In this document: positions 32,728-42,117 of the stretch, piece by piece
Layout: every line of letters begins with the position of its first letter
Position numbering within the stretch: the first letter of the stretch is position 1
DNA from: EW11 sp035765635
GTDB taxonomy: Bacteria > Verrucomicrobiota > Verrucomicrobiia > Opitutales > Opitutaceae
Assembly (NCBI GenBank): GCA_035765635.1
Contig: DASTWZ010000031.1
Span: forward strand, 181,578 to 245,577
Length of the DNA: 64,000 nucleotides
Reading direction: 5' to 3'
Notes under the pieces: model-generated
What the model saw: only the letters and a program-made list of their open reading frames with translations
What the model was told of the DNA's origin: nothing
Databases searched by the model: none
Translations under genes and position numbers: made by a program

Positions 32728-35280
32728 ATGAGTACCCCTAACTTTGCGCCCCGCCGCGGGCGCGCTTTTCGTTTTACTCTCACGCTGGCGATTTTCGCGG
32801 CGCTCGTGACGCACGCGTTCGCCGCCGCCCCTTCAGCCGCGCGCAACCGCCAGTCGTTCGATCGCGACTGGCGATTTCATCTCGGAGATACTCCGGGCGC
32901 CGAACAAACCGAATTTGCTGACACAGCTTGGCGGACGTTGGACGTGCCGCACGACTGGAGCATCGAAGGCCCGTTCGATCAAAAAGCGCCAACGGGCGGA
33001 TCAGGAGGCTATTTGCCGACAGGCATGGGTTGGTATCGCAAGAGCTTCACCGTGCCGGAAACCGAGCGCGGCCGACGCCTGCTCATTCAGTTCGATGGAA
33101 TATATCAGCACAGCACGGTTTGGATCAATGGACATGAGCTCGGCACGCGGCCGTACGGCTACTCGACCTTTTCATACGATCTGACGCCGTACGTTAAATT
33201 CGGCGGATCCAATGTCCTCGCTGTTCGCGTCGACAACGCCTCACAACCCAACAGTCGCTGGTATTCGGGTTCGGGAATCTATCGCCACACCTGGCTCACG
33301 ATCACGGACACGCTGGCGATCGCGCCAAACGGTATTTACATCACGACGCCGGAAATTTCCAAAGAGACCGCCCTCGTCCGCGTCCGCACCCGCGTCCACA
33401 ACGCTGGAACAACCTCACGCCGTTTCGAACTCGCAACACGCGTGCTGGAAGGAGCTGGGCAGCGTTCACCCAGCTCCGCCGACGGCATGGGTTCGGTCAC
33501 GGAATCTCGTGAACTCGCTCCAGGCGCCGAAGTGGAAATCGAGTCAGTGATTCAGGTGCGCGCGCCGCGGCTGTGGTCGACGACGACACCTGAGCTGTAT
33601 CGCTTGCGCGCCGAAATTCTCGCTGACCAGACCGTGATCGACGCCACGGAAACAACCTTCGGAATTCGCCAAATCGAATACGACGTCGACCGAGGTTTTC
33701 TTCTCAACGGCACAGCCGTGAAACTGAAGGGCATGTGCTTGCACCACGATGGTGGCGCGGTCGGAGCAGCCGTGCCGGAGGCGGTGCTCGAGCGCCGGCT
33801 GCGCCTGCTGCAGGAGATGGGCTGCAATGCGATTCGCTGCAGCCACAATCCGATGGCCCCCGAATTTTATGATCTCTGCGATCGCCTCGGCCTGCTCGTC
33901 ATGGACGAAGCGTTCGACGAATGGACGATCCGCAAACCCCAGATCAAATTCGGCTACTCCGACGTGTTCAACGAGTGGTTCGAACGCGACCTCGTGGATT
34001 TCATCCGGCAAGATCGCAATCATCCGTGCGTCGTAATGTGGAGCGCGGGCAATGAAATCGGCGAGCAACGCGCTCCGAATGGTCCCGAGGTGTTGCGCAA
34101 GCTTGTCGAAATTTTCCACCGCGAAGATCCCACGCGCCCGGTGACCGCGGCGATGGACAATATTTTCAACGGGAACGGACAGGCTCCCGTGGCATTTTCC
34201 GGACTGCTCGATGTCGTGGGCTACAACTACGTCGATCGCTGGGGCTCACGTCGCGAAACGTTTTTCGGGGACGACAGGACTCTTTTCCCGCAGCGCAAAT
34301 TTGTCGGCACCGAAGACACCAATCCTCACGGCACGCGCGGCGAATACCACTTCGGTCCATTGCTCGGCGGCGGCTTCGTATTCGAGGGCGGAGAGACGCC
34401 ACGAACTTACGGACCCGAGGGCGCATTGTATCTGACGAACACGATCCGCGCGGCGGCACTCTGGCGGTTTATCGCGACGCACGATTACGTGACTGGTGAC
34501 TTCGGCTGGACTGGCGTGGACTACCTCGGCGAATCGCGGTGGCCTCGGAGGATCGCCACGTCGGGCGTCCTCGACACCTGCGGTTTCAAAAAAGACACGT
34601 ACTATTTCTATCAGAGTTTGTGGACCGATGCGCCGATGCTGCATCTCTTGCCGCATTGGAATTGGCCCGAGCGCATCGGAAAACCCGTCCCTGTCGTCGC
34701 GTATTCGAACTGCGCCGCAATCGAACTTTTCTTGAATGGCCGAAGTCTCGGCGCGAAAGCGCGCGAGTTCCCCGCCCAAGGCACGTCCGGTGGTTGGAAT
34801 AGCTACGCGCTGCCGCAGGTTCAAAGCACCACCTCCGATCTGCAGTTTTCTTGGGATGTAATCTACGAGCCCGGGGAATTGAAGGCGGTGGGCTACGATC
34901 GCTCGGGCAAGGTGGTCGCGACCACGACGATTCAGACGGCGGGCCCGGCGCGCACCATCGAAGCAACCGTGGACCGCACGACACTCGCAGCTGATCGCCG
35001 CGATGTCGCGCACGTCACGATCCGCGCGCTCGACGAACACGGCGTATTCGTTCCGTTGGCGAACGATGTTGTTACCTTTGAAGTCTCTGGCCGCGGCAAA
35101 TTGCTCGCCGTGGACAACGGTGATCCGACCAGCCACGAGCCGTATCAAACGAACTCGCGTGCGCTCTTCAACGGCATGGCTCTCGCCCTGGTGCAAGCCA
35201 CCGACGAACCTGGCTCAATCCAAGTCGTAGCGCGTGCCAAGGGACTGCGCGAGGCCACGGTCACAATCGCGACGCACTGA
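32728..35280 (+). CDS. Secreted glycoside hydrolase family 2 (beta-galactosidase-like)
   Basis: An 850-residue exported glycosidase. Residues 1-33 are a signal peptide (FTLTLAIFAALVTHAFAAA). A GH2 sugar-binding jelly roll follows (about 42-200, with DRDWRFHLGD, LDVPHDWSIEGPF, GWYRKSF), then the Ig-like domain and a TIM barrel from about 315. The catalytic acid/base is E443 in SAGNEIGEQ and the probable nucleophile E529 in VGTEDTN. The C-terminal part, about 650-850, has a DUF4982-like domain and a last Ig-like domain (TVDRTTLAADRRDVAHVTI). It likely cleaves beta-linked galactose or a related sugar from plant or algal polysaccharide; the substrate is not settled by sequence. It stands alone. 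Confidence 0.92.
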   Translation: MSTPNFAPRRGRAFRFTLTLAIFAALVTHAFAAAPSAARNRQSFDRDWRFHLGDTPGAEQTEFADTAWRTLDVPHDWSIEGPFDQKAPTGGSGGYLPTGMGWYRKSFTVPETERGRRLLIQFDGIYQHSTVWINGHELGTRPYGYSTFSYDLTPYVKFGGSNVLAVRVDNASQPNSRWYSGSGIYRHTWLTITDTLAIAPNGIYITTPEISKETALVRVRTRVHNAGTTSRRFELATRVLEGAGQRSPSSADGMGSVTESRELAPGAEVEIESVIQVRAPRLWSTTTPELYRLRAEILADQTVIDATETTFGIRQIEYDVDRGFLLNGTAVKLKGMCLHHDGGAVGAAVPEAVLERRLRLLQEMGCNAIRCSHNPMAPEFYDLCDRLGLLVMDEAFDEWTIRKPQIKFGYSDVFNEWFERDLVDFIRQDRNHPCVVMWSAGNEIGEQRAPNGPEVLRKLVEIFHREDPTRPVTAAMDNIFNGNGQAPVAFSGLLDVVGYNYVDRWGSRRETFFGDDRTLFPQRKFVGTEDTNPHGTRGEYHFGPLLGGGFVFEGGETPRTYGPEGALYLTNTIRAAALWRFIATHDYVTGDFGWTGVDYLGESRWPRRIATSGVLDTCGFKKDTYYFYQSLWTDAPMLHLLPHWNWPERIGKPVPVVAYSNCAAIELFLNGRSLGAKAREFPAQGTSGGWNSYALPQVQSTTSDLQFSWDVIYEPGELKAVGYDRSGKVVATTTIQTAGPARTIEATVDRTTLAADRRDVAHVTIRALDEHGVFVPLANDVVTFEVSGRGKLLAVDNGDPTSHEPYQTNSRALFNGMALALVQATDEPGSIQVVARAKGLREATVTIATH

Positions 35281-35316
35281 GCACAAGTTGGCCAAGCCTG
35301 CGGCCTGTTTGATTTT

Positions 35317-35454
35317 TCCCCACGAATCACACGAAGCACACGAATTCAGAAATTATATTTCCCACGAGAAACCCGAATTCACGGAAGGTATTTATTCCGT
35401 GCCTTCCGTGAATTCCGTGGGAAAAAATTTCCTCGTTTCGTGTGATTCGTGGGG
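35317..35454. repeat. Palindromic intergenic repeat, family I, copy 2
   Basis: Left arm CCCACGAATCACACGAAGCA and right arm TCGTGTGATTCGTGGGG, with inner arms CCCACGAGAAACCCGAATTC and GAATTCCGTGGG and a central ACGGAAGG/CCTTCCGT pairing. It fills the gap between the convergent GH2 and kinase genes. Confidence 0.88.
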
Positions 35455-35455
35455 A

Positions 35456-37234
35456 TCACCAGCTCCCCACGACGATCGAGATCTCGGTGCCCATCGTCGT
35501 TTGGGTAGCGCGAACGTCGCCGCCGTGAAGACGAATGATTTCCTTCGCGATGAAGACGCTGATGCGCCCATGATTGGGCACATCTCCTGGGACGGGCTGC
35601 GGCAAGATTCCTTCAAGCGCCAGCTTCGGACCGCGGATGGAAATGTGCCCCGCCGGCCTTTCTGGATCGCCAACCAAGCGCAGGCGCAGCGAGAGATCGC
35701 GTTTGCCGAGTTCGGGGCGATTTTCGGCGATGCTTTCGAGAATCGCGTCGATCGCGAACTCCACGAGGCGCGGCACCATGCTGACGACGACCGAGGACAC
35801 GTTGTTGTCGAACTGAACGCCGGTTTTTTTGCTCACCTCGCGCAACACCGCGCGCAGATCGGACTCTTCCGGCACGACTTCGCCGAACGTCGGCAGCGAG
35901 GCCAGGTGGCGGTTGATCGTCTCGAGGCTGGCGATGTCGCGCTTGATGGCGCCGAGAAGCACGGTCGAGCCGCCTTCGTTCTGGTTGTGACGTAGTGCCG
36001 TCAAGGATACGAGCGCGTTGCCCAATTCGTGATTCAACGTCAGCGCGATATCGCGCAACAACTCGAGGCGCGCCGCGCGCTGTTGCTGCACCGTCTCGCG
36101 CACATCGGAGGACGCGTCCTCCCAGTGCACCCAGACGCCGAGATTTTCGGAGACGAGTCCTGCGCTTGCGCGATAAGGCTGATCGGCGGCCGGATGCAGT
36201 CGGCGCGCTTCACGCGACTGGCGCACCTCCGCGATGAGCCCGCGGACCGGTTGCGGCACATGTTTCGGCGCAGGTTCATCGTTACCGAGGACGAGAACGT
36301 TCGGCAGATAGTGCTCCGCCAAACGCCAGCGCTCGTTTTGCTCGGAAAGTTTTCCGAGGCGCGTCGATTGCTCGAGACATTGACGGAGCAACCGCGCGAG
36401 ACGCAGCGCTCGCGAGCGATCTTCGAGATCGAAAGGCTGGCCATCGTCGCGCACACCGAGCGCCATGAAACCATGCAGCCGGCCATTCTCATGCATCGGC
36501 ACGAGGAGGCGCGCGGCCCACTGGCGGATGCGCTGCTTGATGCTCACCTCGATCATCGCGTCGAGCGGCGCAGGCCATTCGACGCCGTCGAGAATCGAGG
36601 GATAGCTCGCCCAATACGCGCAAAGCGGATCGCTCAGCGGACAGGTCGCATCGCCGCGATCGGCGCGAAAACCATGCGCCGGGTCTCGCAGGAAAAATGT
36701 GGCCGAAGACGTGTTCAGCACGACGCGCACGATGCGGCGAAATTCATCGAGCACGCGGGCGCGCGACCCAAGCCGCTCGATCATCGACTCGATGTATTCC
36801 CAGGGCTGCGAGGAATCGCCATTCCGGCGAACGGGAAGCTGCGTATCCGTTTTGTGGTTACGCGGACGCTCGTTGATCAACTCCAGAGCCGTGGCCCGCT
36901 CGGCAATTTCCTCGATCAAAGGCAGCAGCGGCGCGAGTTGCGTCCGGCTTTCTTCGTATGAAAGCACCGCCTTGGTGTTCGTCGACGACCGCGTGCGATC
37001 GAGCGCGGAACTCCCCGGCTCACCGACCGCAATCGTTGGACAGCGGCGAATGGTTGGCGCCATGCGATCGATCGCCAGCGAATCGAGCACGAGGACGGCC
37101 GGAATCTCCGGTCCGACCGCCGCGCCGGCGTTCAAATCTTCCAAAGTGAGAACCTGTCGGCCCGTTGGAACCAACACCCACCAAGCGCGCAATAGCTCAG
37201 GATCATCTGTGGCTAGGACGTAGGTGGCTGACAT
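35456..37234 (-). CDS. Receiver-like/GAF protein with DHp helix and degenerate ATPase domain (possible histidine phosphotransferase)
   Basis: A 592-residue soluble protein. The N-terminus (1-100) looks like a receiver fold: acidic pair D10-D11, D51 in VLVLDS and K88 in TKAVLS sit where the phosphorylation pocket would be. A GAF-like domain follows at about 150-295. A DHp helix carries LTLNHELGNALVSL with H402. The ATP-binding part is abnormal: the N-box Asn is replaced (FAIDAILESI), the Asp of the G1 box is absent (ISIRGPKLALEG), and only a weak G2 is left (GRISVFIAKEIIRLHGG). ATP binding is therefore doubtful, and a ChpT-like phosphotransfer role is possible (inference). Its start overlaps the end of the upstream kinase by 22 bp. 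Confidence 0.75.
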   Translation of the reverse strand: MSATYVLATDDPELLRAWWVLVPTGRQVLTLEDLNAGAAVGPEIPAVLVLDSLAIDRMAPTIRRCPTIAVGEPGSSALDRTRSSTNTKAVLSYEESRTQLAPLLPLIEEIAERATALELINERPRNHKTDTQLPVRRNGDSSQPWEYIESMIERLGSRARVLDEFRRIVRVVLNTSSATFFLRDPAHGFRADRGDATCPLSDPLCAYWASYPSILDGVEWPAPLDAMIEVSIKQRIRQWAARLLVPMHENGRLHGFMALGVRDDGQPFDLEDRSRALRLARLLRQCLEQSTRLGKLSEQNERWRLAEHYLPNVLVLGNDEPAPKHVPQPVRGLIAEVRQSREARRLHPAADQPYRASAGLVSENLGVWVHWEDASSDVRETVQQQRAARLELLRDIALTLNHELGNALVSLTALRHNQNEGGSTVLLGAIKRDIASLETINRHLASLPTFGEVVPEESDLRAVLREVSKKTGVQFDNNVSSVVVSMVPRLVEFAIDAILESIAENRPELGKRDLSLRLRLVGDPERPAGHISIRGPKLALEGILPQPVPGDVPNHGRISVFIAKEIIRLHGGDVRATQTTMGTEISIVVGSW

Positions 37235-39201
37235 GGGAGAACGATCCTAAAAGTCGCCCCGCGGCCGGGAACGGGCGGGTCGGCAGTGATACTGGCGTGA
37301 AGGCTGGACAAAATGTCTTTGCAGATCGCGAGGCCTAGCCCGAAGCCGCTGGATTTGGTCGACTGAAACGGCTGGAAGAGCCGCGACCAAACGTCCGCCG
37401 AAATTCCCGGGCCCGAGTCCGTCACCGTGAGCTCAACGGCCGAGGGAAGTTGGCGCGTTGAAAGGCGCAGGTTACGGTCGCCCGCATGCTGCTCCAACGC
37501 CTGGATGGCGTTGAATCCAAGGTTCAACACGACCTGTTTCACCGCGTTGGGATCGGTGTACACGACATCGTTTTGCGCTTGGAAATCTCTCACGATTTGG
37601 ACTCCTTTATCATCTGCTTTCGCCGCAATTAGGTCGAGACACCCAGACAAAAGCAAGTGAATTGCGGTTGCTTGCATGGTAAACACCCTAGGTGCTGACA
37701 GATCAAGCAGTTGCTCGGTGAGGCGATCGATTCTTCCAACCTCATCTCCGATAAGCCGAAAGAATTTTTCGCGGAAGGTCGGGTCCTGAAAATGGTCGGG
37801 CAGCAGCTGGACGAAAGTTTTGATCGAAACCAGGGGATTCCGGATCTCGTGAGCGATACTCGCGCCCAGCAGGCCGACGGTCGCAAGTTGGTCGGCGTGC
37901 TGCGCTTTCATCAGGTAATGGGCACGCGATAACGAGCTCTCGATCGTCGCCTGCAGCGCGATGAGTAGGGTGATCTGCGAGAAAGTATAGGGGCGTTCGG
38001 ATCGCGGCACGCTCAGGGCGATGACGAACGAGAGGGCAGGACCACCGCTCGCAACCATCACGCCGAAACCCGCATTCTTCATCAGCCTCGACAACGCTCC
38101 GCCATCGGCTCGCTCGCGTTCGCGCTCGATTCGCTCCGGCGTTGCCCACCGCATGGCATGCAGCAGGCGCAACTCAGCCTGATCCAGCGGCCACTCCATG
38201 CCACCGCCAACCAATCGTCCCTGCGATGCCATGAGAATGACGGCGCGATCGGCGTGCGCCCAGCTCTGGAGAAGCTTGCAGTATTCGTTTTCCAACTGCT
38301 CCGGCCGCAGCTCCTTTCGCGCGACTTCGAAGGCCGCTCGCCGCATGCGCTCGGCCGCGGCTTTGCGTTGCGACGCTTCGACCAGCCACGGTCGAACTTC
38401 AGCGACAAACCACAGGCCCAGCGCCATCGACACGCCGAGGGCCAGCCACTCTGGAATGAATTGCGCAGCGAGTTGCTGAACGCCCCAAACGAAAGCCGAA
38501 ACACCAGCCACCAGAACGAGTTTTTCCAGACCGATCGAGACGAGATGCTTCGCGTCCGACAGTCGCACCGTCACGAGCGACCAGGTCATGGCTCCGAAAA
38601 ACGCCAGCACGGAAAGCGGCGTGAGCCGTTCCCATGTCGTATCGTGAGTCAGCAGCGCGATTGCCGGCAGGAGATGCGCCATGGCGATGCTGCCCCCTCC
38701 ACCGATCGCGAGCAGTTGCAGGTCCAATCGGCGCGCGCCCTTCTGCTCGCGCAATTTGAACAGCGTGCTCATCGCAAACAACGCCGCCCCCACCCCGCCG
38801 ATCGCGAGCAGCGCCGGATAACTCCACCCATACACCGGCAGTCCGTCTCGCCCCGCGGTCACAAAATTCGCGCGCACCGCCGCGAGGAGATAAATAACAG
38901 GAAAAGCCCACCACCCACCCACCGCTTTCAGGCGCGCACCGACCGGCAAAGGGCCGATCAGCACTTCGCGTATCCACGAAAGCACGACAGGAAAAAATCC
39001 CGCGATAATCCAGGAGAGCCGCAGCCAGAGAAAATTTTCCTCGGACCACAACGACGCGTGGGTCGTCGCGAGCCAGATCGCGAGATACGCCGAAGCGCCG
39101 GCCAGGACGCAGTTCAGCGTCCGCTTGGGGTTGGACCAAAGGGCCGAGGTGCCGACGGCCAGCGCCCCGACCGCAGCGCATAGTGCGGTACTCAATAACA
39201 T
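37213..39201 (-). CDS. Membrane-bound GAF sensor histidine kinase
   Basis: A 662-residue kinase. Residues 1-270 hold about eight transmembrane helices without a large periplasmic loop, so a membrane or small-molecule signal is likely. A GAF-like domain follows at about 290-425. The DHp helix has LLGASIAHEIRNPLVSIK with H451. The catalytic domain is intact: N-box NLGFNAIQAL, G1 TDSGPGIS, F-box and G2 GFGLGLAICKDIL. Layout resembles the PrsK kinases of PEP-CTERM systems, but no exosortase or PEP-CTERM gene is present. It is the middle gene of a three-gene signalling cluster read on the minus strand. Confidence 0.9.
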   Translation of the reverse strand: MLLSTALCAAVGALAVGTSALWSNPKRTLNCVLAGASAYLAIWLATTHASLWSEENFLWLRLSWIIAGFFPVVLSWIREVLIGPLPVGARLKAVGGWWAFPVIYLLAAVRANFVTAGRDGLPVYGWSYPALLAIGGVGAALFAMSTLFKLREQKGARRLDLQLLAIGGGGSIAMAHLLPAIALLTHDTTWERLTPLSVLAFFGAMTWSLVTVRLSDAKHLVSIGLEKLVLVAGVSAFVWGVQQLAAQFIPEWLALGVSMALGLWFVAEVRPWLVEASQRKAAAERMRRAAFEVARKELRPEQLENEYCKLLQSWAHADRAVILMASQGRLVGGGMEWPLDQAELRLLHAMRWATPERIERERERADGGALSRLMKNAGFGVMVASGGPALSFVIALSVPRSERPYTFSQITLLIALQATIESSLSRAHYLMKAQHADQLATVGLLGASIAHEIRNPLVSIKTFVQLLPDHFQDPTFREKFFRLIGDEVGRIDRLTEQLLDLSAPRVFTMQATAIHLLLSGCLDLIAAKADDKGVQIVRDFQAQNDVVYTDPNAVKQVVLNLGFNAIQALEQHAGDRNLRLSTRQLPSAVELTVTDSGPGISADVWSRLFQPFQSTKSSGFGLGLAICKDILSSLHASITADPPVPGRGATFRIVLPCQPPTS

Positions 39202-39318
39202 AGAAATCCAAAAAACGACCTACCTGTCACAAAACATGTGCGTTCCACCGCCAATTTGCGGCGCATTCACGAGCGGTGAAACACGGGCGAAGTCAACGAC
39301 GCGCACGCGCCGCTGTAT

Positions 39319-40461
39319 TCAAAAATCCGTGACAGGAAAATTGATCCGGATCGTCGTGCCGCGCGCGGGTGACGTATCCAGGGCCAGGGACGCTCCGTGC
39401 GCTCCCAGCAAATGCCGGCAAATCCCGAGGCCGAGACCGGTGCCGTTGGCCTTCGTGGTGAAGCCGCCGCGCAACGCCCGATCCGCCGTTTCCTTGTCCA
39501 TGCCGGAGCCGTCGTCCGCGATCAAAAGTTCGATGCCATTCGGCCGCTCGTGGACGCTCACGTCGACGTGGTTGGCCCCGGCCTCCATCGCGTTTTTCAG
39601 GAGATTCTGCAGGACGCGTGTGAGTTCAAACTGAGACCCGCGCACCCGCGCGACCGCCGCGCCTTGGATTTGAATCGCCGAATTGTTGAAGAAGATCACT
39701 TCCTTCACGTCGCGCACCAACGCCACCAAATCCAGGTCGCAAAACTCGGTCGCTTTCCGCGTCGTCTGTTTCCAATTGTCCGCCAAGTGATGACAGTACT
39801 CGGCGGCGCGGCTGACGACGTCGGCATAGTTGAGAAACTTTTCCGCCTGCTCGGGATCGCGGCGCGCCATCTTCTTCGATTCCTGCACGAGCAAGCTCGC
39901 GTAGCCGATCAGCACGGTAAGTGGGTTGGCCAGGTCGTGCACGAGCTCGACCGCCGCGCGCGCCTGCCAGATGTGCGGCTGCTTTTCCTCGATCTCGCGT
40001 TTAAGAGCGCCGTTGAGCGACTCCATCTCGAGATTCAAATTCGCCTGGTGCCGGCGCAGCTTGGCCGCTGAGGCTTGCTTGCGAACCGACTCCATCAGCT
40101 CGGCGATATCCGGCGGCTTGCGCAGATATTGATTCGCGCCGTGCACCATGGACTGCTGCGCCGTCTGCAACGTGCCGTAGCCAGTCAGCATCACCACGGA
40201 GATCTCGCGATCGATCTTGCGAATGGCTTCGAGCGCGCGAATGCCATCCATCTCCGGCATGCGGATATCCAGGATCACCACGGAAAACGGACGCTCCTGA
40301 ATGCGTTTCAATCCTTCCGAAGCCCGGGCGGCGGTAACAACTTCAAATTCCGATGAGAGCGTGTAAGCGATGGATTCGCGCGGTCCGTATTCGTCGTCGA
40401 CAACAAGAACCAGTGGTCGTTCGCGCTGATCTGTCGTTGGTGCAGGGGAAGGCTGAAACAT
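39319..40461 (-). CDS. Response regulator-histidine kinase hybrid (receiver first)
   Basis: A 380-residue soluble protein from the ATG at 40461; a short upstream extension is not conserved. The N-terminal receiver (about 15-130) is complete: D22-D23, phosphorylation site D65 in VILDIRMPEMDG, and K115. A coiled stretch leads to a DHp helix with AAVELVHDLANPLTVLI (H175). The ATPase domain has N-box NLLKNAMEAG, G1 ADDGSGM and G2 GTGLGLGICRHLL, so it should be active. It has no DNA-binding domain. It is first in the minus-strand cluster, with a 117-bp gap before the membrane kinase gene that may hold another promoter. Confidence 0.9.
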   Translation of the reverse strand: MFQPSPAPTTDQRERPLVLVVDDEYGPRESIAYTLSSEFEVVTAARASEGLKRIQERPFSVVILDIRMPEMDGIRALEAIRKIDREISVVMLTGYGTLQTAQQSMVHGANQYLRKPPDIAELMESVRKQASAAKLRRHQANLNLEMESLNGALKREIEEKQPHIWQARAAVELVHDLANPLTVLIGYASLLVQESKKMARRDPEQAEKFLNYADVVSRAAEYCHHLADNWKQTTRKATEFCDLDLVALVRDVKEVIFFNNSAIQIQGAAVARVRGSQFELTRVLQNLLKNAMEAGANHVDVSVHERPNGIELLIADDGSGMDKETADRALRGGFTTKANGTGLGLGICRHLLGAHGASLALDTSPARGTTIRINFPVTDF

Positions 40462-40673
40462 TGAAAGGGCGAGAGGGTGCGCCACCAGACTATCAGGAGG
40501 AAGTCTGAACAATCAGGGCCGCGTTTTGTCGTGTGCGCACACAACTGTCAAGGTGAGCGACCAGCGATGCGCGCGAATTTCCTCGATCGTGACACGATTT
40601 ACCCCGGCGACGCCGCGGCCTTTCGCGTTCGACAGTTGCCAGAATCCACCCGGCAGAAATGCTCAATTGAGTG

Positions 40674-41987
40674 ATGCTTCTTCTAGCCGTTCTCGTTTCC
40701 GCTGCCCTGTCTGCGCTCATCGTCTGGCTGTGGTCCGCACGACTCCATGTCGCCGCCCGCGAGCGACTTCGCGCCGCGGAAATGGAGCAAGCCCGCCTCA
40801 CGAGTGAACTCGAAACGACCCGCACGCGCGCTGCTCAAGCCGAAGCGCAGCGCAACGCCGCCGAAACCGCGTTGGCCGGCGAGCGTGCAAGTTCAGGCGA
40901 AAAAATCCGTGCGCTGCAAGAGGCCCAGCTTCAGCTGACGAATGAATTCAAGGCGCTCTCCTCCGACGCGCTGAAAAGCAACAACACCGCATTTCTCGAG
41001 CTAGCGAAGGCGACACTTTCGCAATTTCAGCAAAAAGCCGAAGGCGATCTCACCGCGCGGCAACAAGCGATCGACCTCCTCGTGAAGCCGTTGAAGGAAT
41101 CGCTCGACCGCGTGGACAAGAAAATCGTCGAGATCGAAGAGAAGCGTCAGCACGCCTACGGCGCCCTTTCCGAGCAACTCAAAGGGCTGAGTTCCGCGCA
41201 ACTCCTGCTCCAGGGTGAGGCTTCGAAGCTCTCCACGGCGCTTCGCTCCACGAGCTACGCGGGAAGCTGGGGCGAACTCCAGTTGCGGCGCGTCGTGGAA
41301 CTCGCGGACATGTTGCCCTACTGCGATTTTTCCGAGCAGGAAAGCAGCGGCGCCCTGCGCGCCGATCTCGTCATCCGCCTGCCGGGCGGCCAACGCATTG
41401 TGGTCGACGCGAAGTCCCCGATTCAATCCTACCGCGACGCACTCGAGGCCGGAGACGAGACGGCGCGCCTGGCCAAGCTGGCCGACCACGCGACGAAAAT
41501 CCGTGGTCACATTGACGCGTTAGGTGCCAAAAATTACTGGGAGCAGTTTCAGCCGGCGCCGGAGTTCGTGGTGCTATTCGTGCCGGGAGATCATTTTCTG
41601 ACCGCCGCGCTGCAAGCCGATGCGAGTCTGCTCGAACGCGCCATCGGGCGAAAAGTTTTGCTCGCGACTCCGATCACGCTGATCGCGCTGTTGAAAGCCG
41701 CCTCTTTCGGCTGGCGGCAGGAGTCCATTTCGCAAAACGCCAAGGACGTCGCCGACATTGGCCGCCAACTTTACGACCGCATGTGCGGGTTCGCGGAGCA
41801 CTTGGAAAAAGTTGGCCGCGGCTTGGACAACGCTGTCAAAGGCTTCAATTCCGCCGTGGGCAATTTCGAGGCACAAGTCCTCCCCGGCGGCCGAAAATTC
41901 GCCGAGCTGGGCGCCAAAGGATCAAAGACACTCGAGCCGCCGTCGACAGTCGAAACCGGCGTCCGCGAAATCGTGAAGAAGTCCTAG
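40674..41987 (+). CDS. rmuC: DNA recombination protein RmuC
   Basis: A 437-residue predicted nuclease-fold protein that limits inversions at short repeats in E. coli. The ATG at 40674 was preferred over the adjacent GTG at 40671. An N-terminal membrane anchor (about 2-20, LLLAVLVSAALSALIVWLW) is followed by a coiled coil (about 25-180) and the RmuC core: YAGSWGELQLRRVVELADML, RLPGGQRIVVDAKSPIQSYR (with the conserved D-A-K), PEFVVLFVPGDHFL and LATPITLIALLKAASFGWRQ. Length and order are normal. It is divergent from the kinase cluster. Confidence 0.95.
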   Translation: MLLLAVLVSAALSALIVWLWSARLHVAARERLRAAEMEQARLTSELETTRTRAAQAEAQRNAAETALAGERASSGEKIRALQEAQLQLTNEFKALSSDALKSNNTAFLELAKATLSQFQQKAEGDLTARQQAIDLLVKPLKESLDRVDKKIVEIEEKRQHAYGALSEQLKGLSSAQLLLQGEASKLSTALRSTSYAGSWGELQLRRVVELADMLPYCDFSEQESSGALRADLVIRLPGGQRIVVDAKSPIQSYRDALEAGDETARLAKLADHATKIRGHIDALGAKNYWEQFQPAPEFVVLFVPGDHFLTAALQADASLLERAIGRKVLLATPITLIALLKAASFGWRQESISQNAKDVADIGRQLYDRMCGFAEHLEKVGRGLDNAVKGFNSAVGNFEAQVLPGGRKFAELGAKGSKTLEPPSTVETGVREIVKKS

Positions 41988-42005
41988 CATTTTTCAGCCT
42001 GATTT

Positions 42006-42113
42006 CTCACGAACACACGGAATGAATTTCTGTTTTTTGAGCTCTTCCGCGCCGTCCGTGTTTCCCGTGGAAAATGGTTTTAGAAATTTCGTGTTCTTCG
42101 TGTGATTCGTGGA
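42006..42113. repeat. Palindromic intergenic repeat, family I, copy 3
   Basis: A decayed copy: left arm CTCACGAACACACGGAATGA, right arm TCGTGTTCTTCGTGTGATTC then GTGGA, with a central GTCCGTGTTTCCCGTGG block. It runs to 5 bp before the start codon of the next gene, so that gene's upstream region is repeat-derived. Confidence 0.75.
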
Positions 42114-42117
42114 AAAA

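Noticed and set aside
31619..32728. CRISPR array
   Set aside because: Repeats are palindromic or tandem without regular unique spacers, and no cas gene is in the window.
35456..40461. PEP-CTERM/exosortase PrsK-PrsR system
   Set aside because: The membrane kinase resembles PrsK in layout only; no exosortase, PEP-CTERM protein or PrsR-type sigma-54 regulator is present.
40477..40674. 65-codon open frame before rmuC
   Set aside because: Crosses the divergent promoter area and the kinase start; no homology or ribosome-binding site.
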